A stretch of 64,000 nucleotides of DNA from Orbilia blumenaviensis (GCA_036872755.1 JAVHNS010000005.1:1798001-1862000), one strand, 5' to 3'; shown: positions 37,807 to 52,071, counted from the first letter of the stretch. Made by a program: numbers and translations. The notes: a model not told the origin generated them from the sequence alone.

Positions 37807-38322
37807 TCAACACATTCTCAAACGTGCAAACGAAGCCTCATGCAAAATGCAAGGCCGGGCTGGTGCCTTCTCAACAGGCTGCGCTGTCAATAGATCGAAT
37901 CGGACCTGCTTTCCAAATAGGTCTGGAATTTCCCCATTTGATGTGTGCCATGAGATGCCAGTGCCAAAGCCTTTCGGCGCCATTGGCTCTAACGCATCAG
38001 CCGACGCCCATGTGATAAACTCTTTTTGAACTTCACAGCTGTGCAGACAATCATGCCATGCTGCTCCAGCTGTGGTTTCTTCCTCAGTCTTCTCTTGCAT
38101 ATGGGCACAGAAACGTGCGGTGGCGAACCCACCATCTTGCAGCCTCAAGATCCCAAATGCAAGATGTATCAAGCGAAACTGGGTTTCGTCGGACGAGTCT
38201 TTCATTCGGTGCCTTCCTATCCAAGGCCTTTGGCGATATCCACCAACCACATTCGGTACCTCCCATGGATCCACCCGTTCCAGCGGTGCAATACCTTTCG
38301 TAGATTGCATCTTTGGCGACAT
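37807..38322 (-). CDS. Doubtful 171-residue hypothetical protein
   Basis: A single open frame with balanced composition and ordinary codon choice, reading MSPKMQSTKGIAPLERVD at its start. The frame is open 36 nt or more further upstream. No domain, signal peptide or membrane segment is recognisable. Several shorter frames overlap it on both strands, and a frame of this length could arise by chance in this amount of non-coding DNA, so it is listed only as a candidate. Confidence 0.22.
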   Translation of the reverse strand: MSPKMQSTKGIAPLERVDPWEVPNVVGGYRQRPWIGRHRMKDSSDETQFRLIHLAFGILRLQDGGFATARFCAHMQEKTEEETTAGAAWHDCLHSCEVQKEFITWASADALEPMAPKGFGTGISWHTSNGEIPDLFGKQVRFDLLTAQPVEKAPARPCILHEASFARLRMC

Positions 38323-41300
38323 TGGAAAGTCCCATCGGAGAAGTAGATCAGACGCCGGCCCAACACCTCTACTTTCTGGTTATAGCCGCCTAGATCGAGA
38401 CTACGAAAACATGAAAACCGCGCACGCATAGTCTGTGAAACCTGTCTTGAAATCAAATACCGACGGGCTCATATCTCCTCGATATACCAATCGCGGATAG
38501 CTCTCCGACGTCACAGATCGATTAGTACCCGAGGTCGAAAAAAAAAAAAGTTTCTTGGTTTTTTTTTTTTTAACCCATCGTGATTCCCAATCGGCTCATT
38601 TCGTATCACACCGGGCATACCCGTCACGTTTTTTGTCTTCATTCCGGTGAATCGCTTCAATCACGCAGTAAGGGAAAAACGTGTCCCGGAACCGTGTTTG
38701 TCTGGAAATGAAACCGCCACCAAAAGTTAGACCTGTTCCTCGGGTTTGAATCCCAAGATGCTGCCCTCGCCAAATTTTGCTTTCCGAAAAAAACTGATAA
38801 TGGGGCAGTTGTTCGTTCCAGGCCTCGACTTCGCAGGGACTCACCGAGAAATATCAGTGATCCGAGGTTCCGGGTGGCTGGATCACCAAGTCTTGGCTGG
38901 TGCACCCGCTATCGAAACGGTTTAATTCGATAATCATAAAATCCATCCTACCCTTCAGACTATAGCATTGTCTCAGAGCAATTCGATGTGATGAGGGAAC
39001 GGATCTCATGGAATGTGAAATTGAAGCCCAAAGCTGCTGAAATTTTCGACAGAAACGGTTTAGAGCGTAGTGGGCTGGGTGTGTCCGCGGATGTGGGAAG
39101 GAAGCCCGCTTCGTCCCAGAGAGACAATAAGCTGGGTCGATTCAAACCTTCGACCGGGCTTCTCGAAAGGCAACTGGTTCACGCGAGAGCCTTTCCAACG
39201 TTGCGAGTTTCCTATTGATGGGAAATACGCTTGTGGAGCGGGGCGACACAGTGCAGGCAAATTGCCAAGGCCCTCGGTCTCTACTTTGAAGCAGAGTCTA
39301 ACCATTTCTTGATCACTTACGAGGTTTGATCTCCAGGGTCCTGGTCCACAATACATGGGATTGAGCTGGGGCAGGGAATCCAATCCGGCCGCATGGGTCC
39401 AGCAGGGAGTCTTAGTGTCTGGCAGAGTGGGACTTTTGAAGTTTTCAAGAGAAAATTGCCAAGAGAAAGGTCCAAGGAAACCAGATGGGGAACGGGTTCC
39501 TGACCCGAGGATCAGACTTTGCATCTCGCTCGCCCCGAGGGCGGATCCGGGGGCACGAGACGGAGTCGAATGTGATAAAAGGTGCATTTTGCAAATTTGC
39601 CCAGACCTGCAGAAATATTTCCTACTATGCACGAGTCTGTGCCGTGATAACCTTTTCAATAAAAAGATACATAGATTGATGATGATGGTGAAGATGCCGA
39701 TGGCACCCAAGATCTGGTGTTTATTAGTGGTTCGCTGGTTTGGGAATATGCTGCAGGAACGGAAAATCGCTACGGCAGAAGAATTTCTTGTTCCTGCACA
39801 CACGGCACGGGTTCGCAGTAGTGCCAACTAAGCCTCGACGAAACTGCGAAAAACTAAACAAAAACAACACTAAAAAGTTTGTCTTGACAATCATAGGTCC
39901 ATCCCCCAGGATGAAACTCTCTAAAGAAGTATGACTGATTGTCGACGCAAACAAGACGACTCGAAGCCGCCGGAATAGTTCTAGCCAATCCAGAAATACC
40001 ATTCTCTGTCGTCAGTCTCACCACCTCAATACTCCGAGATCGCCGTGCCGCTGTGCCCTTAAACATGCAACCTGCCAAAGAGCCGAACCGGCTATTATCC
40101 AATCCCGAGAGCATGGCAAGCAAGCGTACGAGTGTGTGCTTTGACCACCACTTTTTTAAATTTTTTTTTTTTTTTTTTGCGTAAAGCAGTCAACGTCGAC
40201 GAATCCTTTGTCGTCGTGGGTAATATTATGCCATTGGGAACAATACCGACGGCTACCCCAGGCGCTCAAAGATTTCTTCCATTTCTCCAGACCGGCTGTT
40301 GAATTTTTTTCTTTTCTTACAATCCTGTCATATCGAATAGCAAAGTCCCCGTGATTTCAACAAGGCCATAAATCATGAGATGGGGCCTAATAAGCCCAGC
40401 CAAGTAGTTTCTGTTTCTTTCTTTTTTCCATGATTTCTGTTTTATCGTTAAGGTACAGGTGTCGTGATGTTGTCCCCACCGCTTTGAACTCCTCATCGAC
40501 ATCGATCAGGGTTTCCCTTGTTTACCCCGCGGTCTAACGTCCATTGATTCGTCGGCATAAAAAAATTGTTAAAGGATATTCCTTGAAGTGAAACGGTAAT
40601 CGTAAGAGACGATTCGTTCGGAACCCAGATACCTAGCCGTTCAAGCCTTTTCCATTCATGCATGAAGTTATCTCTCTCTCTCACTTCTCTTTTCCGAATA
40701 GTCGAGCTTACGGTCTCGATCCGAGTCTCCAACACACACGTCAAAAAGTTTGTTAAGTGTGTGCGTGCGTGTGTCATGCTGTATAGGATAAGGCGTGAAG
40801 ATCACCATATTCCTCGAATTTTATAGCAGCGGCTCGATTGGACAAAAGGCAAATTTTTATTTGGATTTGTTAATTTTTTAACATTTTTTTTCTTTTCTGG
40901 TTGTGTGTGAGCCGTTGAGCTGTCGCATGTGTAACAAGGGCGGTTACCAACGAACCGTTTCGCCTCTGACGTTACAATAGTAGAAAATTCTAGATCATAA
41001 ACAGAAACGGCCGAATGGCAAATATTTTGGAATGGTCTTAGTCCACCCTCGCCACTATGTTTTAACCACACTTGGAATTAAATCTCGTGCGCGATATTAA
41101 TATCGACGAAGTAATGGTGGTGTTTAAAGTGGTTCTCGGAGGAAAATTCCCGCATATAGTGAAATGTTTTAAAAGAGTGTGGGTGCTACATCAAATGTGT
41201 CTACGAGGCAACCAAAAAAAAAAAGGGAAGCCAAGTACATGTAAACCATCGTATTTTGTGGAGAATATTAGCCTGTATTGCCCGTTTTACGAGATGCTCT

Positions 41301-41859
41301 AAAGGATAGAGTTGGGTAAAGTTCTTGCCATTTCAGGGCCAGGGAAAATACTCGAGACAAGACAAGGCTGTTCCTTTCCCCTTCCAGAATTTGCAATTGT
41401 TAACAAACAGGGCATCACTTATTGGATCTTCCCAGTGGAGCGGCTGGGTTCTGTAGCAGGGCGAAAGGCCAAACGGAGAGGGCATTGCAGGCAATGTGGG
41501 GCCTGGGAAGAGCATCTATAGGTCGACCGGTCTTCGGCTGTGGTAGGTTCCTGGCCGGCGCATATGCATCCTGCATGCGTTGTTCCTGTTGACGGGAAAT
41601 TACCAGGACCTCAGACATATTTTCTGCATGCACGAAGAGAGCACAAACAAGCGAACGATGGTCGTGATGATTGTGATATTAGTATCACATGTAGTATTGA
41701 TACAAGTTGCTGAACTTTTATAGGTCCATCGTTGGTCACACAACGAGGCTGTACACACATATGTACATACATCTAGTACATCCACCGGATCCATGGAGAT
41801 ATGGATCTGCAAGTCTCGAGTCCGTAGACGAGACTTGATGCATTAATTCCTTGGTCTAA
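38323..41859. other. Non-coding or undetermined region
   Basis: Contains a 255-codon frame (39060-39827, minus) without ATG at its head and a 158-codon frame on the opposite strand, neither convincing. Poly(T) of 18 nt at 40161-40178. Otherwise nothing seen. Confidence 0.4.
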
Positions 41860-42762
41860 CTAGTCCTCTCTCTCCCATATCGGGAACGGACCCAGTTTCT
41901 CGCCGATTGCTTTTATGATGACCGGTAATGGCGGCTGCCAGCACTCATACCATTTCCCAATCCTTCGAAAGACCGTGGCAAGAGTAAAGTCATTGTGGGC
42001 AAATTGTTTAAACTCAGCCTGCACGTTTTGAGACGCCCATAGAGTCGCCTCTGCTGCAAGTTCGGCTCCAGTCTTCGCTCTTGCTTCGATGTCTTGGAAT
42101 ATACCCAGGGTAAAGTTTCGGTCGGTTGTATCAACCTTCAGCTTCCTCTCCTCGTTGAAATCTTCCACAGTAGCTCCCTCGATTTGCCATGATAGATTTA
42201 TCAAGTTCTTCATCTCATCGCCTGTTTTAGGGATTGTGAGACCAGGCATCCAGTCTAGCCATTTCGAAAATCGGTAAAAGGGTGCAAGATCCCCGGCGAA
42301 TAACATTCGATATTCTGTTAGCCTATCACGCGCTGCCTCTGCGGATGTGATATTTGGGAACTTGTACTTTGAGAGCAGTTCCTTGAGCTTTTTTTGATCT
42401 GATACATAAGAGTCCTGCATCATTTTGGTAGCTAGTTTGAGCTGGTCTTCAGCAAGGTTAAGCTTACGGATAAGATATGTTAACGACAAGTACCAATTGC
42501 TTCCCTGGGCAGTACCATAGGTTGCTGTATCCGATGGCTCCTTCACGGGACACCTTAGTTCCTTGTTAATTTTTAGTTTATCAATTCGGTCTCCAATGAT
42601 CACGAATTGCCCAAGATTCAAATGCAGATAGTCCGTCAAATCTGGGTTCAGTGGTATCTCGACGATAGCGGCCGAAGCTACCGGAGCATGATTTACTTGA
42701 AAAATCAGGGTCTGTAATTGTACCCAGAGGCTGATGAAACCCGAGCATCGCAACAGTTTCAT
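41860..42762 (-). CDS. Orphan secreted protein of 300 residues
   Basis: Single exon. I do not recognise the family. The N-terminus has a basic start (MKLLR), a hydrophobic stretch to about residue 22 and a small-residue site near residues 29-31 (VASA), which reads as a signal peptide. The mature part is mixed alpha-helical in look, Leu/Lys/Glu-rich, with three possible N-glycosylation sites (NIT, NLS, NFT) and few cysteines, so it is not a classic small Cys-rich effector. It is the only supported gene in over 20 kb. Isolation in a gene-poor stretch is a common setting for lineage-specific secreted proteins of fungi, but a role is not readable. The coding signal (length, coherent frame, signal peptide) is good. 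Confidence 0.72.
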   Translation of the reverse strand: MKLLRCSGFISLWVQLQTLIFQVNHAPVASAAIVEIPLNPDLTDYLHLNLGQFVIIGDRIDKLKINKELRCPVKEPSDTATYGTAQGSNWYLSLTYLIRKLNLAEDQLKLATKMMQDSYVSDQKKLKELLSKYKFPNITSAEAARDRLTEYRMLFAGDLAPFYRFSKWLDWMPGLTIPKTGDEMKNLINLSWQIEGATVEDFNEERKLKVDTTDRNFTLGIFQDIEARAKTGAELAAEATLWASQNVQAEFKQFAHNDFTLATVFRRIGKWYECWQPPLPVIIKAIGEKLGPFPIWERED

Positions 42763-45700
42763 TGTTTTTTATTGTCGCCGTCCCGGGGTGTTTTGAAAAG
42801 AAACGACACTTATATTAGCGGTCGAAACTAGGTGTCTACTTTGGTCTGAAGCAGCTGTGTTGTGTGTGGTAAGAAGTGGGGACCTGGTTGTCGGATGCCT
42901 TCAGATGCAAGGGCCGAACCTCTGCATTTGCATTTGCCACGAGGCTCATTGTAAATGAATTGCTTATCTTCACTTCACGGGATCTTTTTGCCTTACACAA
43001 TTTTGTTTTTTACTTTCCTCGATGTCTCGATACTAGCTGGTATCCGTCTTCGGCTTCTTCATTTGCGGTCGATTGCTTGGGGGTTTTGAGAGAAATAGGC
43101 AGCGCTTTCCATGGACCCAAAGTATGCGTCCTCGCCCAACCCACGTCCGAGGTCGACCCACGTCCTCTTTGAGCCCTGCAAAAAAACGTCGTCTGGTGTT
43201 TTGACTGACTGTCGCATGTTCTGTTTAGAGAAAGACTGAGCGAAATTAATCCTGCATGCATGCCCCGGCGCATTAGCAGCTATTGAACTCTATGTGTGGA
43301 ATGTGTATCGCCGGCCGGCATAGTGTGCGCGCTGCGCAAGTCGGCGAATATAATGATTTCCTCATTTTTCGGTTATGTGCGACTGGCACTTTTAAACCGG
43401 TTCCCTCACAGCCTGATAACGGGAGATAAGTACTAGCGTGGGGAATCAAGCTATCGTGCCGCATGAAAAATGGTGCAATCTCAACTGGCCATAACGACCA
43501 AAACCAAAACCAACGTCTTGATAATTATCATGTCGGTCGAGAACCGGGTGTTTAACGTTCTTTTTCTATGGGATTTCGTGGGGTGTCACGACTCTCGGAT
43601 GGTTCCTGGATTCTTGTTCCTGGCGTCGGCTTCGTTCGGGTTACGTATTCAGATATGGGGCCATTCTTACGTTGGAATCCGCCCACGATACGGCTGCGAC
43701 ACCTGCCTATCTGGTCTCGTCCATGCGAGATAGACGGACCGTGGATGCCTTCGCTTAAAATCTCTGAAAGTCCATTAACGTTTAGGTAAAAAAACTTTCT
43801 TTATTAATTTTTCCCTCTTTAGTAACTTTTCTTTTGGTCGAAACGTGACTGCAAAACCACATTCCATACGCTACAGTTCATTCGAGGGACCTACAAGGCA
43901 TAGAAGCCAGAAGCGTAAGCGTGTGTCATGTTGAAAATGCTTTAGTCATTAGTTTCCGATGATACAGCTTACCTAGTAATCTTGATCTCAGCGCACTAAA
44001 TACACTAGCTAAACAGCCTTCGCTTCAATCAACCGAATCTTTAGCCCGGTGGGATCGATATTATCCAAACTTTCACCTAAGAAACGTGCTCAGAAGCCTA
44101 TCACGGTATGACCGTGCCTGTGCACATTTCTTGGGACCATCTCATAAAGCTTAGAGACCTTTGTAGACTAGTCTACTTGCATATTAACACGTAGACCCTG
44201 TGGGCCTAAATGTGCTGTGTGAGTGTATGATCCTGGGCAGCACTTCGTATCAAACCCCGAGGGCACAGGCAGGACTGGGGAAGATGTGGGCCTCCGGGGG
44301 TGTTGTTGCTTCTGCTTCGTGTCAAGGCCAAGGGCATCGTCATCATCTATTCTCTCAAATTTACCGGGATGGCCCTTCGATCGATGGGACTTAAGTACTT
44401 TGAAAATGTCACGAATCCTATTCCGGCAAGAGGAAATGCCACCGGTTTGGTCTTGGTCTTGGAATCAGCATTCCACCGTCAGACAATATGTCCGCCCTGT
44501 TAATGTTCAACCTGAACAGGGCCATCGATGTCATCTACAGATCAAATATTGAGATGTCGACAAGCGTTCGCTTAGATGCTCTTCGCTGCTGCATCGACGC
44601 ATGTAACGTAAACATCAGACAGCCGAACTTGAAAAAAATCCATGCATTTGCCTGCCATCCCAAAATAAAAACAGATTGGCCATCTCTCTTCGCTCATTCG
44701 ATTTCTAAAAATAATAATTTTAGACTTTCATGTCGCCCAATTTCTGGTAATTTTAAACAACAACATCACTGGAAAGCTATTCCGAAATGCGTCCGCCTTA
44801 AGTCGTACCAATATAGGCAATATTAAGTTATATGATTAGCGTGGCTATGCTGGAACCACTATAACTACCCCATTACGACTGTTACCCTTCCTTCCTGCCG
44901 TGCCATTCCATAGTCGACTAACCAATTGACATATGATTTTCGCTGATTACTCTGTCTGAAGCAATACCTTGGCGGTTAACCTTGTCCAAAAGATTCCAAT
45001 TTTTCCTGATTCTGGGTAGAACATCTTAAAAGGTAGGGTTAACATGGGGACCTGGCCTCGTAGACGGACATTGCAGCAAATTCCGTATACACGCATGCAA
45101 CAAGACATGCACTCAAGTTTTTCTGGGGTGGGACGCGCGCACAAGGGCCTATAGCAATTGCGAAAAACAATATATCATGTCAGGGTTGTGCGTTGTAGAC
45201 GTGATTTCTTCTTGGGGACCTTGTAAGGTAGACGTACGAGATGCCAAATACATGGGCAAAGACCGCATTTTTGCTAGTTTTGTTTCAATTTGTTCTTTGA
45301 CTTTTTCAGATGCGTCTGTGGGAATGATCTCATGACGAACTTGGTTTTTTTTTTTTTTTTTTTTTTTGTTTCTTTCGAAGATCTGTTCAAATTTCCAGAG
45401 ATTCTACGGACGGACGCTACCTTACTTTCCGGACGGCCGATTCGTTCACTTTCAGACGTGCGTACCTACTACAGACAGCGCTATGGTATCGAACAACAAA
45501 CTTTCAAATCTGCCGCGACTCAGTGCAAAACAAATCGTGTATCTCGTCCACTTGTCAGAATCCGCCAATGATTGAGACACCCTAATCAAACTACCGCCAT
45601 TATAATCCTCTATCTTCACTAAGCTAAGCGAAAGAGCTAAAAAGGCTCGAGATCCTTAAACAGGACCCTCGTGTTACGGTCCGGCCTGGGTATCGCTGGC

Positions 45701-48700
45701 ATTGCCTCCGTTTTGGCACAGACATTAGCGCATATATTGGAAGTGTCATAGCGAAAACATGCATATAACTTTTTACTTTTCTAGACCTCTCTGTGCATAT
45801 GTGTGTTATGTGGAGAAACAAGCTGAGGTGAACAACAGCGAAATGAACAAGCCAGTCGCTCAAAAACTCCCAGTCACATTATCCACAAAGAAATGCAACA
45901 AAGCACACATACATAGAATCCGTGCGTCGATGGTGCATCTATGTATGTAAGTTTTGGCTAGCTGGCAGAGATCCAAAATTGTGGATCCCACTGTCGAACC
46001 TTTTTTTTTTTTGTTTTGTTGAAGGTGTCTATGGAGCCCGGCGAATCGGGCGCTTGGATATCATCTATTCTTTTTAACCTTGCCGTCTTCGCATTATTCA
46101 TGTTTCATGTCCGACCCAACTGCTATGAAAAAGTTGTCTCGTGCCACGAATTTGGGCCCAGACTTGTATACATGTACACCAAAAACTTTGCGTTCTTGAA
46201 GGGTAATACGTAAAAATATAGTCGACATAAACTCGCCAACTCGGCTGTGATATTAAGCAGGTTCGATCACGGAGATATAAAAGTTTGATATTGTCATAGC
46301 TTAACTTTTCTTGTTTAGGTATACGCGACACACTGAAATATGCAGGTCTGTAGCACAGATGCATGCCCTTGACGTTCACACAATTGCCAACACCCAACTT
46401 TTTTTTTTTTTTTTTTTTTGCTTCACGATGTCAAATGTAGACTAGTCTCTGTAGCATTGAAAAATGCCAGCAAGAGGAAAAACCCTATAGCTAAGAGAAC
46501 CACAAGGGAAACTTCCCGGCAGCCATCTGGGGCCGCCATGCCATATCACACACATTTCGAAATTTGATATGATCGACGTTCCACACGTATACCCTCAGGC
46601 AATACCCACTTCCCGGTGGCCAAAACGGAGGGCCGGTTCTAGGTAGGTTATTTCACAGTAGCACCTTCGATGGGGCATATAGCAATGTCTCATAAATCGT
46701 ATTAGAAAAGTCAACTCATTGAGTTTTTCTCTCTCTTTTCATATGATACCAAGAAAAAGAATTAAGCTTCATCTCATCTCGTCGACAAGATGAGGGTGGA
46801 AATTTCCCGCAGGGAAAGGACTCACACACACACACGCCTCCAATAATAGTAGAACGCGAATTGCGTGACCTTTCATCCGTACTCCCCGGTCTAGCGTGTG
46901 TAGTTTGTAGTCGTCGGCGGCGTCCGGTGGCTATCATCGTGATCCTTCTATTTCTTCCTCTTTTTTTTTTTTTTTTTTAATTCTTATTCTGTCTCTAACC
47001 ACTACCGGTTTTCCTTTCCCCAGAAAATATCTTACCCGGACCCCAGTCGACTCATCGACGGCCAGCCAAGCGGCATTTAATCTTGGTAGAAGGGGAAGCA
47101 AAAGATCCATAAAGGTTGCTTTCCGAACGTAATTACGGAGTAAACCCCAGAAAAGTAGAAAAAGGCTTGGTTCACTTGCTTTTCTTTTCTTCATGGGGAA
47201 ATAATCGTGATATTCTGGCTAAACTCCCGGCGAATGGTAACGACCATTATCACACTAAGCCTTTTGGTAGGGCCAAACCGCGTTTTTTTCGCCTTCGCTG
47301 TGTGTGTGGGTGTGTGGAGAAACAGTCGAACGGCAATGCGGCACCTTTTGGATTCAATTCCTTTTCGAAATATCACGAGAGAGAGGATTCTGGCTGCTCG
47401 GAAAGAAAGAAAAGAAGAAAACGCCAATTATCGCGAATCCATGTTACAATAAGATGTTTTTGAGTTATCAAACTTTTTTATGTTTTTTTTTTTGCTTGAG
47501 CTCCTAGCAGGACATCCATGCACAGTACCTGCATAAACGATGTCTCAAGAAGAGAGGACTGGAAAAGGCCCGGCCGCTTCACAACATGTAAAAAAACCAG
47601 TACAACAAACCATTTCTACCAATTCGTTGGCTAAATTCCTGCAGCAGAGGGAAAAAACTTCATGCACGTTGTAAAACGTTAAAAATCCTGCTCTTGGTAT
47701 CACGTTTAACAGTAATTACCTAGCTTAATAGTACATATACATACATACTTTGGTTATGCCGTGCGAGCGAGCTCAAGCTTACCTAGTTAGCCTATGTACG
47801 TAGCTCTAACGAGAGCATTCTGAATCCTTAGTGTTGGAACCGGTACTGCATTGGCCCTGGTCTGGCACCTGTAGACGGACCCAAATCCCGCATTTTCCAA
47901 AATAAATCCCTCGTGACATGATACTTGCCCCTCCACCATGTTCGTTTGAGATTATTGATATTTTTCCTGTAGACGAACATGGTTTCCTCGTCCCAGGATA
48001 TGCAAGAGCAGGATTCTTGAACACCTCGGCTTCTGATTTTCCTTTCCCACTCTCTCGTTAAAAAGGGAATAATGAAATAAAAACCAGAATTTGATGCTAA
48101 GATTTCTTGCCGGGTTTCCTTCCATTCTTGCATGAACTGGGGACACCGGGAACCATTCACCTGGTAGATATCCATAATTTTTTTGAGTTCATACATGGGA
48201 AGTGGAGGGATAATTCAATTAATGTCTTGTGTTTTTTGTGGGGATATATCATGCATTACACTTGGGGTTTCGGCTGGATTGGATATAATCTGGGGTTTCT
48301 TTCTTTTGGGGAATGAATTGAAACGGCTTTTGTCACGGGATATTTCCCGCCTGTCTGACAATTGTCCATCGGACATTACATGTGAGGCACTGCCCGTTCA
48401 GCTATTTCTATCAAAAGAATCAAATGAGGGTTTTAACGAAAGAGAATACGGGCAAGAACCGGGGGATATCGTCTTGTCCCGGGACTTTGTTTCTTGTTAT
48501 CGTCGGAATATAACGTTCCGAATACGTTCGAGACTTATTGCTTCCGAAATACAGCCTGTAGATCTATAGAGCTAGATAAACACAGAAAAGAAATTCCCGA
48601 AGGAATGGAGTAAAGATGGCGAGAACTTCACGTGAATCTGGTCCGAGATTAGCGTAATTGTAATACAATCTATGTATTTCGATCGAAAAATTTTAAACTT

Positions 48701-51700
48701 TCTGTTTGCCTTTTTTTTTTTTTTTTGCTTGTGTATCTCGGAAACGTCGGTACAGAGCCTTGCAATCCAGGCGGGGTAAAAGATGGTCAAGAAGCTATAG
48801 CGCTATCTGGGTGGCGTTCGAGTACACCATCTGCATCGATGGCATCGCTGCAGACAAGGACATGCATGTATGTCAGCACCGCTCCTAAATCTCCTGTCCA
48901 TATTGCTTCAGTCACGGATCCGAACGTTTTGCAAGCTAGTTGATTTTTATTTCACAATTAATCTGTCATAATGTGCATGTTATGTTATGTCAATGGCTGA
49001 TTCGAAACAGCCTTCTCAAGGCCCTTTCCCTGTCCTGTCCGACATCCCAATAACATGCATTACATTCCAGACCTCTGTGCGCAGTTATGTAAAAAAAAAA
49101 AGGCCAACCAGCATTTCGTCCTACCCACTCGCAATTCTGCTGGACATCTAGTCGCCCCCCCTGGTCCCACGTTACTCTTCTAACGTATGAACGTGAGACG
49201 CAACAGTTTTGGAGCCGGGCCCGGGTTTTGCAGGTCGTCTCCTACCTACACAAACCAGGCATCACATACCTGTCAAGCCCAGGTTCAACGTTGCACAGAA
49301 GATACAAAGTACACTATATAATTATAATTACATAACCAAAAACCAAACAGCAATGGTGGATTTGAAAGCTGATACGGTGCATAAAAAGCTAAAATTATAA
49401 CCAAATAAACACCCCCAGTCTTCGAACATTCCTTGCTGTATAAAACGTGATGTTAAGAAATAAAGGGCATCATCTTAAGGTCTTAGTTGCTAGTTGTGTG
49501 CTTTTTATCGAGTTATATAGCTTTTGATATTGAGGTATATAAATCTGGTTCGCTAACTGGAGATTGAAGTGGTTTCAGTAGGTTCTATAGATAGCCTAAT
49601 TGTGTTTAATTCGATACCATTGTCGTTATTGGTGCACAGGGTTTCTTTAACTCTGGTTCTAAATCTTCATGATGGTAATCAAGCTTATGGGCCTCGGGCG
49701 TCTTGATGAATACCGGCGTTGGCCTCTAGGGGGCCCTTCATGGATCTTTGAATTCTCGACCATGGCCAGGGAAATCATGCTGGCTTGTGAAACCTGAGCT
49801 GGTCATTCTCACCAATGATGCACTTTTGATTAAATAGCTACGTAAAAGATATTCGGAGAATATCCGAGGTGTATCGACATCATGCGTATTCTTGGTCTGT
49901 GCGAATTGATCTAGGAACCACGGATTCATACTCCGTTGGTGTTGTTTTTAATTCTTGAAAATGAGACTGAAAGGCTTAGAACTAGCTATCCCATGCACAC
50001 GAGTATAGGCACAGAAGCCATTATCAAATTGGGCGTTTTTTTGTATTTTTTTTTGTGGGTAAAGGATATCATGATCAGCACTTGGACTCTATTGTCGTGT
50101 GCACACTTTGTTGCATTTTGAATGTCTCTAAGTATACACAAAATGCGCAACAACAGCAGCGAATCCGTACTGGTACCCAAGGTGTGTATACATATGTATA
50201 GGGATCAGTTCTTCTCACCGAGTCTGTCTTCTTCTCTCATTAAAGTTTTAACATATGATTAAACGTCTGTAGCTGTAAAAGTTAAAGGTAACTCCTTCGA
50301 CGGTTCCAGCCTTATGTATGTTGTGAGTGTTGCCCGTTCGGAGCTCATAACACAGGAACAAAATTGGGTATCTTGTCATTAAAAAAATAACCAAAAGCTT
50401 TGGAGATGATAACACTTCATATATAATGTGGTTATAAGCGTTGCTACAATAATGCGTTACTGCTGCGCTATAGCCTGTTAACGTTGGTCGGTACCGACAC
50501 ATGTACACTAGACGTTCGGCCAGATGGTGTTAGATTTATAAACCTCTCTCATGTAGAACATCAATATCAATATCTGTGATTCGGCCGAGTCCCACAATGT
50601 ACTTCTGATCACAATGCCAATCGAGATATTCATATTATCATATCAGATGATACTTTTTGAGCTTCGAATCAAAGTTATAACAGAATACAGGTCCTATACT
50701 ATAAGCACGCTAGTGTTGAAGACTGGTACTAGTGGATATGAACATGTCAACAGCTATCTTATTCAATCCCAAGCTCTGGATACTCAAGTAGATATATATA
50801 ATACAATTAATCACACGATATTCCTTAGCTCCAAAACAAAAAAAAAAAAAAACAGTAATGATGTACCGAAATGCAACTTCCAAAGGTACGTACGTCGGCA
50901 GCCCCCATCTGAAATAGCCCTCCCGTAACCCCCCACCGTCGATTGGAAAGTTAACGTCTGAAAGTCCGGGTCTTGGAACTTAGCTGCGTCAGGATTCATA
51001 CGTCCTCATAGGCGTAATATCACCTGACAACTTTGGGCTTCAAAACAGAGAAACACCTTGGTCACTATGGCGATATGATAGAAAAAGGCTGAGATGGCAA
51101 TCAAAATAGTAGTAGTCTCGGCTCGGAAGAGGGGGGGTTGTGAATATTTTCAAAGCTGTCGTGGTAGATACTTAGTCCTAGTGCTATAGATATATATATC
51201 TAGCTAGAGTTACAGGTGACTACGTACGTACGTAATTACAAAGTAGGCATTGCTAGCATACCATGATACTACGATACTACCTAGTAAGCCAAATGGCAGC
51301 TCTAGCATTCATCCAATAGCCCGGAAGCAGCGCTGTGCTGACAAGAACATAAGTTCAAAAAGCTGATCAGGATGTCCTGCGGAAAGGGATCCCGGGGCCG
51401 AGGCTATAAATTATCTAGAGTAACAAGCTTGGATTGGTTTTTAGAGTTCGAGAACCGCTATTCTGCAAAATTAACATGTTTTGAAAGCCAAATCTGTCTA
51501 TAAAAGTACACAAGAAGGTCCACCGAGACTAGCAACATCTAATTAGGCACCTAAGTGCCCACTAGTACCACTAAGATATTGAAGTGACCATAGAATCCAA
51601 GCCATCCACCGGCCTTAGCTTAATAGCTACTATATAGACGGTTAACCATAATCCCGCTCTCGCCATACAAACTCATAACTCTGAATATAAATCAATCCTA

Positions 51701-52071
51701 GCATCGCATATATAGCTATAAGACGTTGTAAAATATACTGGAAAAGGCACAATAAAGCCTCAAGGGTTTAACAATAAGACATGCCCATAAACAGAACGTA
51801 TAAACCCGGTACGATCACCTTTAAACGCAGCAGTTATTGTCGGTTATGAAAAATAGCAAGTGTATAGAAACAAGTTACTACCTATACGTATGCACCCCTA
51901 GCCGCAATATGCTCACCTGGGTGTATTTTTGAATTGTACATGGGGTTTAAGTGGGTCCTAGTACAACTTGGGTTATATTAACTACCGTGATCAAAATACG
52001 GATGGGGTTGGTACACACGTCAAATGTGGTAGTGTGTATGTACATGTGTTAAACCAGCCCTGATATTATAT
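42763..52071. other. Gene-free region with homopolymer runs
   Basis: About 9.3 kb. No frame longer than about 130 codons and none protein-like. Poly(T) runs at 45345-45367, 46399-46419, 47483-47493 and 48711-48726. A perfect 14-nt palindrome GTAGACTAGTCTAC lies at 44163-44176. From about 51000 the sequence becomes AT-rich with stops in all frames. Confidence 0.5.

Noticed and set aside
39060..39827. 255-codon minus-strand frame with one hydrophobic stretch
   Set aside because: It begins with TTG, has frames of similar quality on the other strand and no recognisable domain; kept only as part of a finding.
47828..48569. Two protein-like frames of 122 and 128 codons on opposite strands
   Set aside because: Frames of this length are expected by chance many times in this much DNA, and neither has a domain or splice support.
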